The notes below the pieces were generated by a model. The model searched no databases. It had not been told where the DNA came from and saw only the letters and a program-made list of their open reading frames with translations. A stretch of DNA of 64,000 nucleotides from Rhodoferax sp. (GTDB lineage Bacteria; Pseudomonadota; Gammaproteobacteria; Burkholderiales; Burkholderiaceae_C), in contig NZ_JADMJN010000005.1 of assembly GCF_018780565.1 (NCBI RefSeq), forward strand, positions 1-64,000, in the 5' to 3' direction. Both the position numbers and the translations under genes were made by a program. Position 1 is the stretch's first letter, and each line of letters starts with the position of its first letter. Below, one piece after another: positions 57,333 to 64,000 of this stretch.

Positions 57333-58454
57333 TCAAGGGCCAGGTTTCACCGGCACACGCAAATCATCCAGGTAATCCTGTTTGATGTTCACCGTGCTCT
57401 GCACACCCAGCGAACTGAAGTGTTCAATCAACCAGGCCTTGGCGTGGGTGCGGCCCAGCTCGTGCAAAGACTGAATCAGGCTGGCGCTGATCGACGTCTT
57501 GGTAGACGCTGCAAACGCTTCCAACGCCTCGCCGCCGTCAATGCGGTGCATCAGCACATCCTTGTAGTGCGCCGGGTCCAGCTTGCCCTCGGCCAGCAGG
57601 CGTTTGACGAAATCAATCGCGCGCATCTCGGCAATCAGGCCCGCGTTGAAGGTCACCTCGTTGATGCGGTCCATGATTTGCGCACTGGTGGTGGGCAACT
57701 GGCTGCGCTTGATCGGGTTGATCTGCACCAGCAGGATGTCGCGCCCCGCGCAGTTGTAAATCAAGGGGTGGATGGCGGGGTTGCCCGAGTAGCCACCATC
57801 CCAAAAGTGGTCGCCCTCTATCTCCACCGCATGAAACGCCAGGGGCAGGCAGGCCGAGGCCATCACCGCTTTGGCGGTCAGGCGCTTGCCCGAGAACACT
57901 TCGGCCTTGCCGGTGGACACGCGGGTGGCCACCACAAACACCTTGAGCGAGTCCAGCCGCTCCAGCGCTTCAAAATCAATCTGCTGCTCCAGAAACTTGC
58001 GCAGCGGGTTGATGTCAAACGGGTTGCTCTGGTAGGGCGACACGGTGCTGCTCCAGAAATTGGTCATGGCGTTGGCCCAGGCGGCCGCAGGCGAGTCGCT
58101 GCCAGCGGCGCGGCCAAACAGCACCTCAAACGGCCCGCGCTGCGCTTCTGACAAGGCACCCATGGTCACAATGCCATTCCAGAAGCTCGCCAGCGCCTGG
58201 CGCGCAGCCTCTCGCGGGTCGCCCTGACCCTTGGTCTGCACCTGGGCAAAGCCATGCGCCAGCGCCACCGCGTTCATGGCCCCGGCGCTGGTGCCGCTGA
58301 TGCCTTCCAATGCAATGCGCCCGTCTTCCAGCAGTGCGTCCAGCACGCCCCACGTGAAGGCCCCGTGCGAGCCGCCACCCTGCAAGGCCAGGTTAACGCC
58401 CGCAGAGCGGGGCAGGGAAGGCTGGGCCGGTTGGGTGTGGGTATTCGAGTTCAT
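57333..58454 (-). CDS. Patatin-like phospholipase
   Basis: A 373-aa patatin-family acyl hydrolase with the oxyanion hole LALQGGGSHGAF, nucleophile Ser in GISGTSAGAMNAV and the DGGYSGNPAI Asp of the catalytic dyad. No signal peptide is evident, so it may be cytoplasmic or injected; no secretion genes are near. Members hydrolyse phospholipids or storage lipids, possibly polyhydroxyalkanoate-related. It is divergent from the spy-like gene. Confidence 0.9.
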   Translation of the reverse strand: MNSNTHTQPAQPSLPRSAGVNLALQGGGSHGAFTWGVLDALLEDGRIALEGISGTSAGAMNAVALAHGFAQVQTKGQGDPREAARQALASFWNGIVTMGALSEAQRGPFEVLFGRAAGSDSPAAAWANAMTNFWSSTVSPYQSNPFDINPLRKFLEQQIDFEALERLDSLKVFVVATRVSTGKAEVFSGKRLTAKAVMASACLPLAFHAVEIEGDHFWDGGYSGNPAIHPLIYNCAGRDILLVQINPIKRSQLPTTSAQIMDRINEVTFNAGLIAEMRAIDFVKRLLAEGKLDPAHYKDVLMHRIDGGEALEAFAASTKTSISASLIQSLHELGRTHAKAWLIEHFSSLGVQSTVNIKQDYLDDLRVPVKPGP

Positions 58455-58490
58455 GTTTCAAGAATAGCAAGAAAGCCCTGCGGCTGAAAT

Positions 58491-58510
58491 AAACCGAAAC
58501 AAACCGATAC
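58491..58510 (+). promoter_or_regulatory. 10-bp-phased direct repeat before the spy-like/two-component operon
   Basis: AAACCGAAAC (58491-58500) is followed immediately by AAACCGATAC (58501-58510), nine of ten bases alike. OmpR-family regulators bind as dimers to two direct half-sites about one helical turn apart, which this matches. It lies 80 bp before an operon that encodes such a regulator, and also in front of the divergent patatin gene. Confidence 0.5.
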
Positions 58511-58590
58511 CGCCCAGACAGCACAGCGCAGCCGGCCGCCCCCATGATTGGCACCATGTTCAACCCCTTCTTCAACAAGGAAACACTGTC

Positions 58591-59061
58591 ATGAAACTCT
58601 GGATCAAACGCACCCTGTTCGGCCTCTTGGGCGCCACCATTCTCGTGGGCGGCCTCAGCGCCTGCGGTCATCGCCACCACGGCTGGGGCGCCAACATGAG
58701 CGCCGAAGAATCGGCCCAGTACCGCAGCAAAATGGTGGACCGTGTCGCCAGCAAGCTCGACCTCAATGTCGACCAGAAAGCCCGCCTGACCGTGCTGGGC
58801 AACAAGCTGCACGATCAGCGCATTGCTTTGATGGGCCAAACCAAAGACCCGCGAGCCGAAATGAAGGCGCTGGTGGCTGGCGACAAATTTGACAAGGCCC
58901 GCGCCCAAACCCTGGTCACTGAAAAAACCACCGCTCTGCAAGCCAAAAGCCCTGAAGTCATTGCCGCCCTGGCTGACTTTTACGACAGCCTGAACCCGGC
59001 CCAGCAGCAAAAGGTGCGCGACTTCATGGAGCACCGCGGCCGCTGGTTCAGCCGCGGATAA
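58591..59061 (+). CDS. Spy/CpxP-like periplasmic stress protein
   Basis: A 156-aa exported protein with a lipobox-like signal (TLFGLLGATILVGGLSAC). A His-rich patch (GHRHHGWG) and a helical body follow, ending in NPAQQQKVRDFMEHRGRW, a degenerate LTxxQ motif. Spy and CpxP act as periplasmic chaperones and feedback inhibitors of the CpxA sensor. It lies 17 bp before a response regulator and histidine kinase, the same arrangement as cpxP-cpxRA, so a metal or misfolding stress feedback role is likely. Confidence 0.87.
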   Translation: MKLWIKRTLFGLLGATILVGGLSACGHRHHGWGANMSAEESAQYRSKMVDRVASKLDLNVDQKARLTVLGNKLHDQRIALMGQTKDPRAEMKALVAGDKFDKARAQTLVTEKTTALQAKSPEVIAALADFYDSLNPAQQQKVRDFMEHRGRWFSRG

Positions 59062-59078
59062 GCGGTGACAATGTCAGC

Positions 59079-59771
59079 ATGACCCGCATCCTGCTGATCG
59101 ACGACGACGCTCAACTCGGGCCGCCCCTGGCGGCCTATTTTCAGCGCTTTGACATGACCCTGGAGTGCGCCCTGCGCCCCAGCGCAGGGCTTGCGCTCTT
59201 GCGCCAGAGCGGCCACCAAAACGGCTTCGACGCCGCCATCCTGGATGTGATGCTGCCTGAGATGGACGGCTTTGAACTCTGCCGCACCATCCGCAAAGAG
59301 AGCGACATTCCCATCATCATGCTCACCGCCCGTGGCGACGTGATGGACCGTGTGGTTGGCCTGGAGCTGGGTGCCGACGACTACGTGCCCAAACCCTTTG
59401 AACCGCGCGAACTGGTGGCCCGTGTGCAAACCGTGCTGCGCCGTCGCAGCACCAGCGCTCCGGCGGCAGCGCGGCTCACATTTGAAGGCCTGGTGATTGA
59501 CCCGAGCACCCGCACCGTGCTGCGCAACAGCGAGCCAGTGGAGCTGACCAGCACCGAATTTGACCTGCTGCACCTGCTGGCGCGTGACGCCGGCAAGGTG
59601 TTTACCCGCGACGACATCCTCAACCACCTGCGCGGCCACGAGGCCGAGCTCTACACCCGCGCGGTCGACATCGTAGTGAGCCGCCTGCGCAAAAAGCTTG
59701 AACCATTGGATTGCATTAAAACCCTGCGCAACGCCGGCTACTCACTCGCGGTAGGCCGCGTCCAGCCATGA
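59079..59771 (+). CDS. OmpR-family response regulator
   Basis: A 230-aa regulator. The receiver domain (1-120) has ILLIDDDAQLG and the phospho-acceptor D56 in AAILDVMLPEMDGFELC, with Lys in DDYVPKPFEPRE. The C-terminal winged helix (about 130-228) has LTSTEFDLLHLLARDAGKVF and TLRNAGYSLAV. It is the partner of the kinase gene, which starts with ATGA overlap, and resembles CpxR in context. Direct repeats upstream of the operon may be its target. Confidence 0.94.
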   Translation: MTRILLIDDDAQLGPPLAAYFQRFDMTLECALRPSAGLALLRQSGHQNGFDAAILDVMLPEMDGFELCRTIRKESDIPIIMLTARGDVMDRVVGLELGADDYVPKPFEPRELVARVQTVLRRRSTSAPAAARLTFEGLVIDPSTRTVLRNSEPVELTSTEFDLLHLLARDAGKVFTRDDILNHLRGHEAELYTRAVDIVVSRLRKKLEPLDCIKTLRNAGYSLAVGRVQP

Positions 59772-61144
59772 ACAAGCCGCAAACTGCCCAGCACCCGCGT
59801 TGGCACCGCCGTGCCCGCCACGCGCTGGCCCACTCGCTGCGTGTGCGACTGGTGGCCCTGTTTTTGCTGCTGGCCCTGGCCATGGCGGCAACGTTTTTGT
59901 TTGGCATGCAGCATGCTTTGTCTAGCGGCTGGCGCGAGGCGGCCCGCCCGCTGGTGAGCGACTATGTGGACCGCCTGGCTACCGAGCTGGGCAGCCCGCC
60001 CAGCGTGGAGCGCGCTCAAGCCCTGGTGCAGCGCCTGCCGGTAACCGTGCGCATCAGCGGCCCGCAAGTCAACTGGCGCAGCCACCCCAGCACGCCCGAG
60101 CGCGAGCATCGCTTGAACGACGACAACCGCTGGAACCGCGACGAGCCGCGCCTGCTGGAGCGCACCACCGCCGATGGTCACCGCATCCACTTTGGCCTGA
60201 ACGTGCAGGTGTGGCAAGACCGCCCGCGCTATGTCGGCTGGGCCACCCTGGCCGGGCTGCTGCTGCTCACTGCGCTGGCCTACGCCCGCGTGCGCCGCCT
60301 GCTGCGCCCGCTGGATGACATTCGCGCCGGTGCCTTGCGCTTTGGCCAGGGCGACTTTGCCCAGCCCATACCCGTGCGCCATCCGGCCCGGCCCGATGAA
60401 CTGGGCGAGCTCGCTGCCACCATCAACACCATGGGTGGTGATATTCACCAAATGCTGGAGGCCAAGCGCGCACTTCTGCTGGCCATCAGCCATGAGCTGC
60501 GCAGCCCGCTGACCCGCGCGCGCCTGAACACCGAGCTGTTGCCCGAAACCCCGGAGGTGCAACCCAGCCGCGAAGCCCTGCTGCGCGACCTGGCCCAAAT
60601 GCGCGACCTCATCACCGACCTGTTGGAAAGCGAACGCCTGGCCAGCCCGCACGCTGCGTTGCACCGCGAACCCACCGACCTGGCCGCGCTGGTGGCCGAG
60701 GTGGTGGCCGGGCTGGACGGCGCGCCCGCCGTCACGCAGCTACTGCCCGCCGACTTGCCGCCCATGGCGCTGGACCGCACCCGCATACGCCTGCTGCTGC
60801 GCAACCTGCTGGACAACGCATTGCGCCACAGCGGCAATGCCGCGCAGCCGCCCAGCATTGCCGTGCACACCGAGCCGGGTAACGTTGGGCAGGGCAAAGC
60901 AGGGCCGGGCGTGCGCATCACTGTGCGCGACTTCGGCCCCGGCGTCGACGAAGCCGCCTTGCCCCACTTGGCCCAACCCTTCTACCGCCCTGACGCCGCC
61001 CGCACCCGCGCCGAAGGCGGCGTGGGTTTGGGCCTGTACCTGTGCAAGCTGGTGGCCCAGGCCCATGGCGGCAGCTTCACGGTGCGCAATGCGCAGCCGG
61101 GGCTGGAGGTGAGTGTGCTGTTGCCCAGGATAGATGCTATTTAA
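59768..61144 (+). CDS. Sensor histidine kinase
   Basis: A 458-aa membrane kinase. TM1 is at about 25-46 (LVALFLLLALAMAATFLF), followed by a periplasmic region, TM2 at about 157-178 (LAGLLLLTALAYARV) and HAMP. The dimerisation domain has the phospho-acceptor H242 in AISHELRSPLTRARLN, and the HATPase domain has LLRNLLDNALRHSG and GVGLGLYLCKLVAQAHGG. EnvZ/CpxA type. It overlaps the regulator gene by 4 bases. Its last codons and TAA stop are made from a bipartite repeat. Confidence 0.94.
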   Translation: MNKPQTAQHPRWHRRARHALAHSLRVRLVALFLLLALAMAATFLFGMQHALSSGWREAARPLVSDYVDRLATELGSPPSVERAQALVQRLPVTVRISGPQVNWRSHPSTPEREHRLNDDNRWNRDEPRLLERTTADGHRIHFGLNVQVWQDRPRYVGWATLAGLLLLTALAYARVRRLLRPLDDIRAGALRFGQGDFAQPIPVRHPARPDELGELAATINTMGGDIHQMLEAKRALLLAISHELRSPLTRARLNTELLPETPEVQPSREALLRDLAQMRDLITDLLESERLASPHAALHREPTDLAALVAEVVAGLDGAPAVTQLLPADLPPMALDRTRIRLLLRNLLDNALRHSGNAAQPPSIAVHTEPGNVGQGKAGPGVRITVRDFGPGVDEAALPHLAQPFYRPDAARTRAEGGVGLGLYLCKLVAQAHGGSFTVRNAQPGLEVSVLLPRIDAI

Positions 61145-61190
61145 TTAATAGCTCTTTGTGCAATAGATACGAGGGCTACAGGCCGTTTTT
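61134..61190 (+). repeat. Bipartite 3'-end repeat, copy 6 (histidine kinase stop)
   Basis: GCTAT-N7-ATAGC (61136-61152) is followed after 20 nt by GGGCTACAGGCC (61173-61184), 11 of 12 bases as in the consensus, and then GTTTTTT. The TAA of the histidine kinase gene (61142-61144) is within the palindrome. Orientation is that of the kinase gene. Confidence 0.75.
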
Positions 61191-61304
61191 TCTCTAAAAT
61201 TCGTTCGCTTTGACCGAGGCCCTGGAACGGCTGCCGACGCAGGCAATATAAACAGCTGAAGAGGCCATCTCCGACTCGAACTTTTGCAAGCACGGCCCGT
61301 CTAG

Positions 61305-63011
61305 TCAGGCCTCATCATCCAGATTGCGCCCCCGGCTGCTGCGCCAGATCGAGCGCACCAGCCACAGGCCGCCAACCACGGCGCCGCTGAAACCCAGGAA
61401 GCCGAACGCGGGCAGGCCGAACAGACTGGGGCCACCCTGCACGTTCATGACGATGGACGAGCCAATGATCAGTGCTGCAATCACCAGTGCCATCGCCAGG
61501 CGGTTGGCGGCGCGGTCGATCTGGTCGCCCACGCGCTTGAGATGCGCCAGTTCGATGCCCACGTGCACCCGTCCGCGCCGCGCATTGCGCAGCAGGCGCG
61601 ACACATCGTGTGGCAGTTGTTCGGCCAGCGCCAGTGTGCGGCGCAGTGTTTTCCAGGCGCGCGTGGCAAGGACCTTGGGCTGGTAATTTGTTCGCACCAT
61701 CTGGCGTAGCATGGGGGTGGCCTGCGTGGCCATGTGAAAGTCGGGGTCCAGCCCACGCCCCATGCCTTCAAGCGAGATAAAGGCCTTGATCAGCAGCGCC
61801 AGATCCGACGGCAGACCCAGGTGGTGGTCGCGCAGGATGGCGGTCACATCGCCGAGCATCTGGCCCAGGCTGAGTTGGGCCAGCGGTGTGCCGTGGTACT
61901 GGTCTACAAACGCCTCAATCTCGGTTTCAAGCTGCGACAGGTTCACGCCATGGTCGTCACCGGTCCAGTCCAGCAGTACGTCGGCCACGGTTTGTGGATG
62001 GCGCTCCACCAGGCCCAGCAGCAGTTGCAGCAGCTCTTCGCGCCGCCGCTCCGACAGGCGGCCGATCATGCCGAAATCAATGAAGGCAATGCGGTTGTCG
62101 CTCAGGTAAAACACGTTACCGGGGTGCGGATCGGCATGAAAGAAGCCATCCTGCACAATCATCTTGAGTACCGCGTGGGCGCCGCGCTGTGCCAGCAGGG
62201 TGCGGTTGAAACCGGCCTGCGGGGTGAGCTGGTCCAGCTTGTCGCCGGGAATACCGCCCACATAGTCCTGTACATTGACGCGTTCGCCAGTGTGAGCCCA
62301 GTGCACACGTGGAATCACGATATGGGGCAGCAGCGCCATGTTGGCGGCAATGCGTTCAGCGTGGCGGCATTCGGCGGCCAGGTCCAGCTCGCGGCGCAGT
62401 GATTTGGCAAACTCGCGCACCAGCAGTTGTGGGCGATAGGGTTTGAGCGCGGGCATTTCGGACTCTGCCAGCGCTGCCAGGCGCCCCAGCAGGCGCAAGT
62501 CGGCTTCGATCACGTCTGTGATGCCGGGGCGGCGGATCTTGACGATGACTTCGGTGCCGTCCTTGAGTTGTGCGCGATGTACCTGTGCGATGGACGCTGC
62601 CGCCAGCGGCTCCACGTCAAAGCGGGCAAAAATGTCTTGCGGTTCACCGCCCAGGTCTTCGCGCAATTGGGGTAGCAGCACATCGAGCGCGATCGCCGGC
62701 ACGTGGCTGTGAAGTTTTTCAAACTCGGTAATCCACTCGGGGCCAAACAGGTCGGCACGGCCCGCCAGGATTTGCCCGAGTTTGACGAAGGTGGGGCCCA
62801 GCTCTTCCATGGCCAGCCGCACCTGAACCGGGGGCTCAATGCGCGCGAGATCGGCCGCGTGCTCCCAGTGCAGGGCGTGACCCGCCCGCTCCAGCCGGTC
62901 GGCAAGGCCCAGGCGGCGTACGCTGTCGCCAAAGCCGTGGCGAATCAACACACCCACAATTTCATTGAGGCGGCCCATGTCACGGGCAGCGCCCAAAGTC
63001 TCGATCAGCAT
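61305..63011 (-). CDS. ABC1/UbiB-family kinase-like protein
   Basis: A 568-aa protein of the UbiB/ABC1 (ADCK) atypical kinase family: the KxGQ-type motif FVKLGQILAGRADLF, Ala-rich loop AAASIAQVHRAQLKDG, ion-pair Lys in EVIVKIRRPG, and IAFIDFGMIGRLSE (DFG-like). Two hydrophobic segments near the C-terminus (about 500-545) form a membrane anchor. These proteins support ubiquinone synthesis or act as ATPases; the relationship to a particular ubi gene is not shown here. It is the only gene on its unit. Confidence 0.92.
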   Translation of the reverse strand: MLIETLGAARDMGRLNEIVGVLIRHGFGDSVRRLGLADRLERAGHALHWEHAADLARIEPPVQVRLAMEELGPTFVKLGQILAGRADLFGPEWITEFEKLHSHVPAIALDVLLPQLREDLGGEPQDIFARFDVEPLAAASIAQVHRAQLKDGTEVIVKIRRPGITDVIEADLRLLGRLAALAESEMPALKPYRPQLLVREFAKSLRRELDLAAECRHAERIAANMALLPHIVIPRVHWAHTGERVNVQDYVGGIPGDKLDQLTPQAGFNRTLLAQRGAHAVLKMIVQDGFFHADPHPGNVFYLSDNRIAFIDFGMIGRLSERRREELLQLLLGLVERHPQTVADVLLDWTGDDHGVNLSQLETEIEAFVDQYHGTPLAQLSLGQMLGDVTAILRDHHLGLPSDLALLIKAFISLEGMGRGLDPDFHMATQATPMLRQMVRTNYQPKVLATRAWKTLRRTLALAEQLPHDVSRLLRNARRGRVHVGIELAHLKRVGDQIDRAANRLAMALVIAALIIGSSIVMNVQGGPSLFGLPAFGFLGFSGAVVGGLWLVRSIWRSSRGRNLDDEA

Positions 63012-63041
63012 GATCGGATGATAGCGCCGCGTTCCCTGTCT

Positions 63042-63944
63042 TTAAGGTTTGCCTGACTTTGCTGGCAGGTTGCTCAGGTAAAGATGCAGCGCGCGCACGT
63101 CGGTGTCGCTCATTTCACTCAAGGAGGTAAAGGGCATGACCTGCACTGCGCTGCCGTCAGCGCGTTTGCCGGTTTTGAACATTTTCATGAATGCATCGGC
63201 ATTCGCATAGCGCGCCATGACGGCGCCCGGGCGCAGGTCGGCAGCGGCGGGCCATTCCGGCGGACCACCCGGTATCTTGCCGCCAGCCAGATTGGCGCCG
63301 TGGCAGCCTATGCACATATGGGCCACATAGGCGCCATGCGCGAGGTTCACACCTTCGGCCACAGGCTGGGCGGGCGCCAGCGCGTGGTTGATTTTTTCGG
63401 CTGCATCGGGTATCAGGCCAATGCCGTAGAGCGCCTTGACGGGTGGTGGAAGGTCCACTACCGGCCCACCGCCGGACGCCGCTGCCAGGTTGCGTACCCA
63501 GGCCACCAGCGACGCGAGGTCGTCATCGGTGAGGCGGTTGTAGTCTTCGCTGGGCATGATCATCAGCGCTCGTCCAGTGGGGCTGATGCCATGGCGGATG
63601 CTGCGCTCCCAGTCTTGCGCGGTGTAGCGCACCGTGACGCTGCCGGGGCCTGAGGTGATGTTGGGCCCCGCGATGCGCAGACCTTTGCCGTCGTCCAGAA
63701 ACATGCGGCCGGCGCCGTTTTTGCCATGGCAGTCCACGCAGCCGCGGGAGGCGTACAGATAGCGGCCACGCGCCAGTGCCGCCGCATCGCTGCGCAGGGC
63801 CACGCCCTTGACGTTGACCTGAATCTGGCGGTTCATCTTGCGTTCGGCCAGCAAAGTGCCAGCCAGGAGGGCTGCGCCTGCCAGGACAACAAGCGCGGCC
63901 AACGCAAGGGCGGCGCGCAGAGTCCATTTCTTCCATTTGTTCAT
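63042..63944 (-). CDS. Diheme cytochrome c
   Basis: A 300-aa protein with an N-terminal membrane anchor or signal (ALALAALVVLAGAALLAGTL, about 12-31) and two class I heme sites: CVDCH at 69-73 and CIGCH at 211-215, with Met-rich axial-ligand regions (ALMIMPSEDYN, VMPFTSLSEMSD). It is similar to the cytochrome subunits of periplasmic dehydrogenases, but no dehydrogenase gene is in view. The ATG at 63944 has a strong GGAGGT ribosome binding site; the frame is open further up without one. Confidence 0.9.
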   Translation of the reverse strand: MNKWKKWTLRAALALAALVVLAGAALLAGTLLAERKMNRQIQVNVKGVALRSDAAALARGRYLYASRGCVDCHGKNGAGRMFLDDGKGLRIAGPNITSGPGSVTVRYTAQDWERSIRHGISPTGRALMIMPSEDYNRLTDDDLASLVAWVRNLAAASGGGPVVDLPPPVKALYGIGLIPDAAEKINHALAPAQPVAEGVNLAHGAYVAHMCIGCHGANLAGGKIPGGPPEWPAAADLRPGAVMARYANADAFMKMFKTGKRADGSAVQVMPFTSLSEMSDTDVRALHLYLSNLPAKSGKP

Positions 63945-64000
63945 GGGTACCTCCCTATAGGCAAGGGCTTGAAAAGTCACATTTCATCCAAAAATAGAAA

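Noticed and set aside
58556-58594. 12-codon leader ORF (MFNPFFNKETLS) overlapping the spy-like start
   Set aside because: The ATGA overlap is suggestive, but it has no ribosome binding site and the spy-like gene has a good AGGA of its own.

Overview
The window reads as a chromosomal segment of a betaproteobacterium of the order Burkholderiales, most likely Comamonadaceae (Rhodoferax/Polaromonas/Acidovorax-like). This rests on gene order (infC-rpmI-rplT-pheS-pheT-ihfA-merR-tRNA-Pro; pyrG-kdsA-eno-ftsB; parE-transglycosylase-parC; dapA-bamC), on two orphan Bug-type binding proteins, and on a meta-cleavage protocatechuate cluster of the Comamonas pmd type. Assignment is by eye; no search was run. 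Genes are densely packed and no gene-free stretch exceeds 300 bases.

Layout. 1-5.9 kb: translation and nucleoid genes (infC partial, rpmI, rplT, pheST, ihfA, a MerR regulator, tRNA-Pro GGG). 5.9-8.9 kb: a minus-strand operon of a 91-aa J-domain protein and three acidic proteins I do not recognise. 9-17 kb: CHRD lipoprotein, TPR-GGDEF protein, DinG-type helicase, small membrane protein, amiC-tsaE, queG. 17-24 kb: AEC transporter, Bug protein, xerD, degenerate EAL-HDOD protein, DUF455 protein, gamma carbonic anhydrase-like protein, Hsp33. 24-31 kb: minus-strand pyrG-kdsA-eno-ftsB-ATPase operon, then coaBC-dut, a SlyD-type isomerase and the ribosomal oxygenase roxA. 32-38 kb: an Ala/Pro-rich lipoprotein, a beta-lactamase-fold hydrolase, bamC, dapA, and an MFS / 41-aa membrane protein / methyltransferase operon. 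38-43.5 kb: parE, a lytic transglycosylase and parC.

43.5-52.3 kb is a protocatechuate 4,5-cleavage cluster. A LysR regulator diverges from a binding-protein-like gene followed by ligJ, ligK, a Bug protein, ligI, ligA, ligB, ligC and an aldo/keto reductase. LigAB opens the ring, LigC oxidises the semialdehyde to 2-pyrone-4,6-dicarboxylate, LigI hydrolyses it to oxalomesaconate, LigJ hydrates it and LigK cleaves to pyruvate plus oxaloacetate. No oxalomesaconate tautomerase is visible.

52.3-64 kb holds envelope and lipid-related genes (glycine-zipper protein, second beta-lactamase-fold hydrolase, lipoprotein, cupin, saccharopine-dehydrogenase-like reductase, SDR, patatin), a Spy/CpxP-like protein with an OmpR-type two-component system, an ABC1/UbiB kinase-like protein and a diheme cytochrome c.

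The most striking non-gene signal is a short bipartite repeat: GCTAT-N7-ATAGC, then 20 nt, then a 12-nt box close to GGGCTAGAGGCC. Six copies occur, each just 3' of, or overlapping the end of, a gene and in that gene's orientation; three contribute the stop codon or last codons. Other points are a truncated DUF1330-like remnant between kdsA and eno, a 41-aa translationally coupled small gene, a candidate L20-type leader before rpmI, and a 10-bp-phased direct repeat before the spy-like two-component operon.
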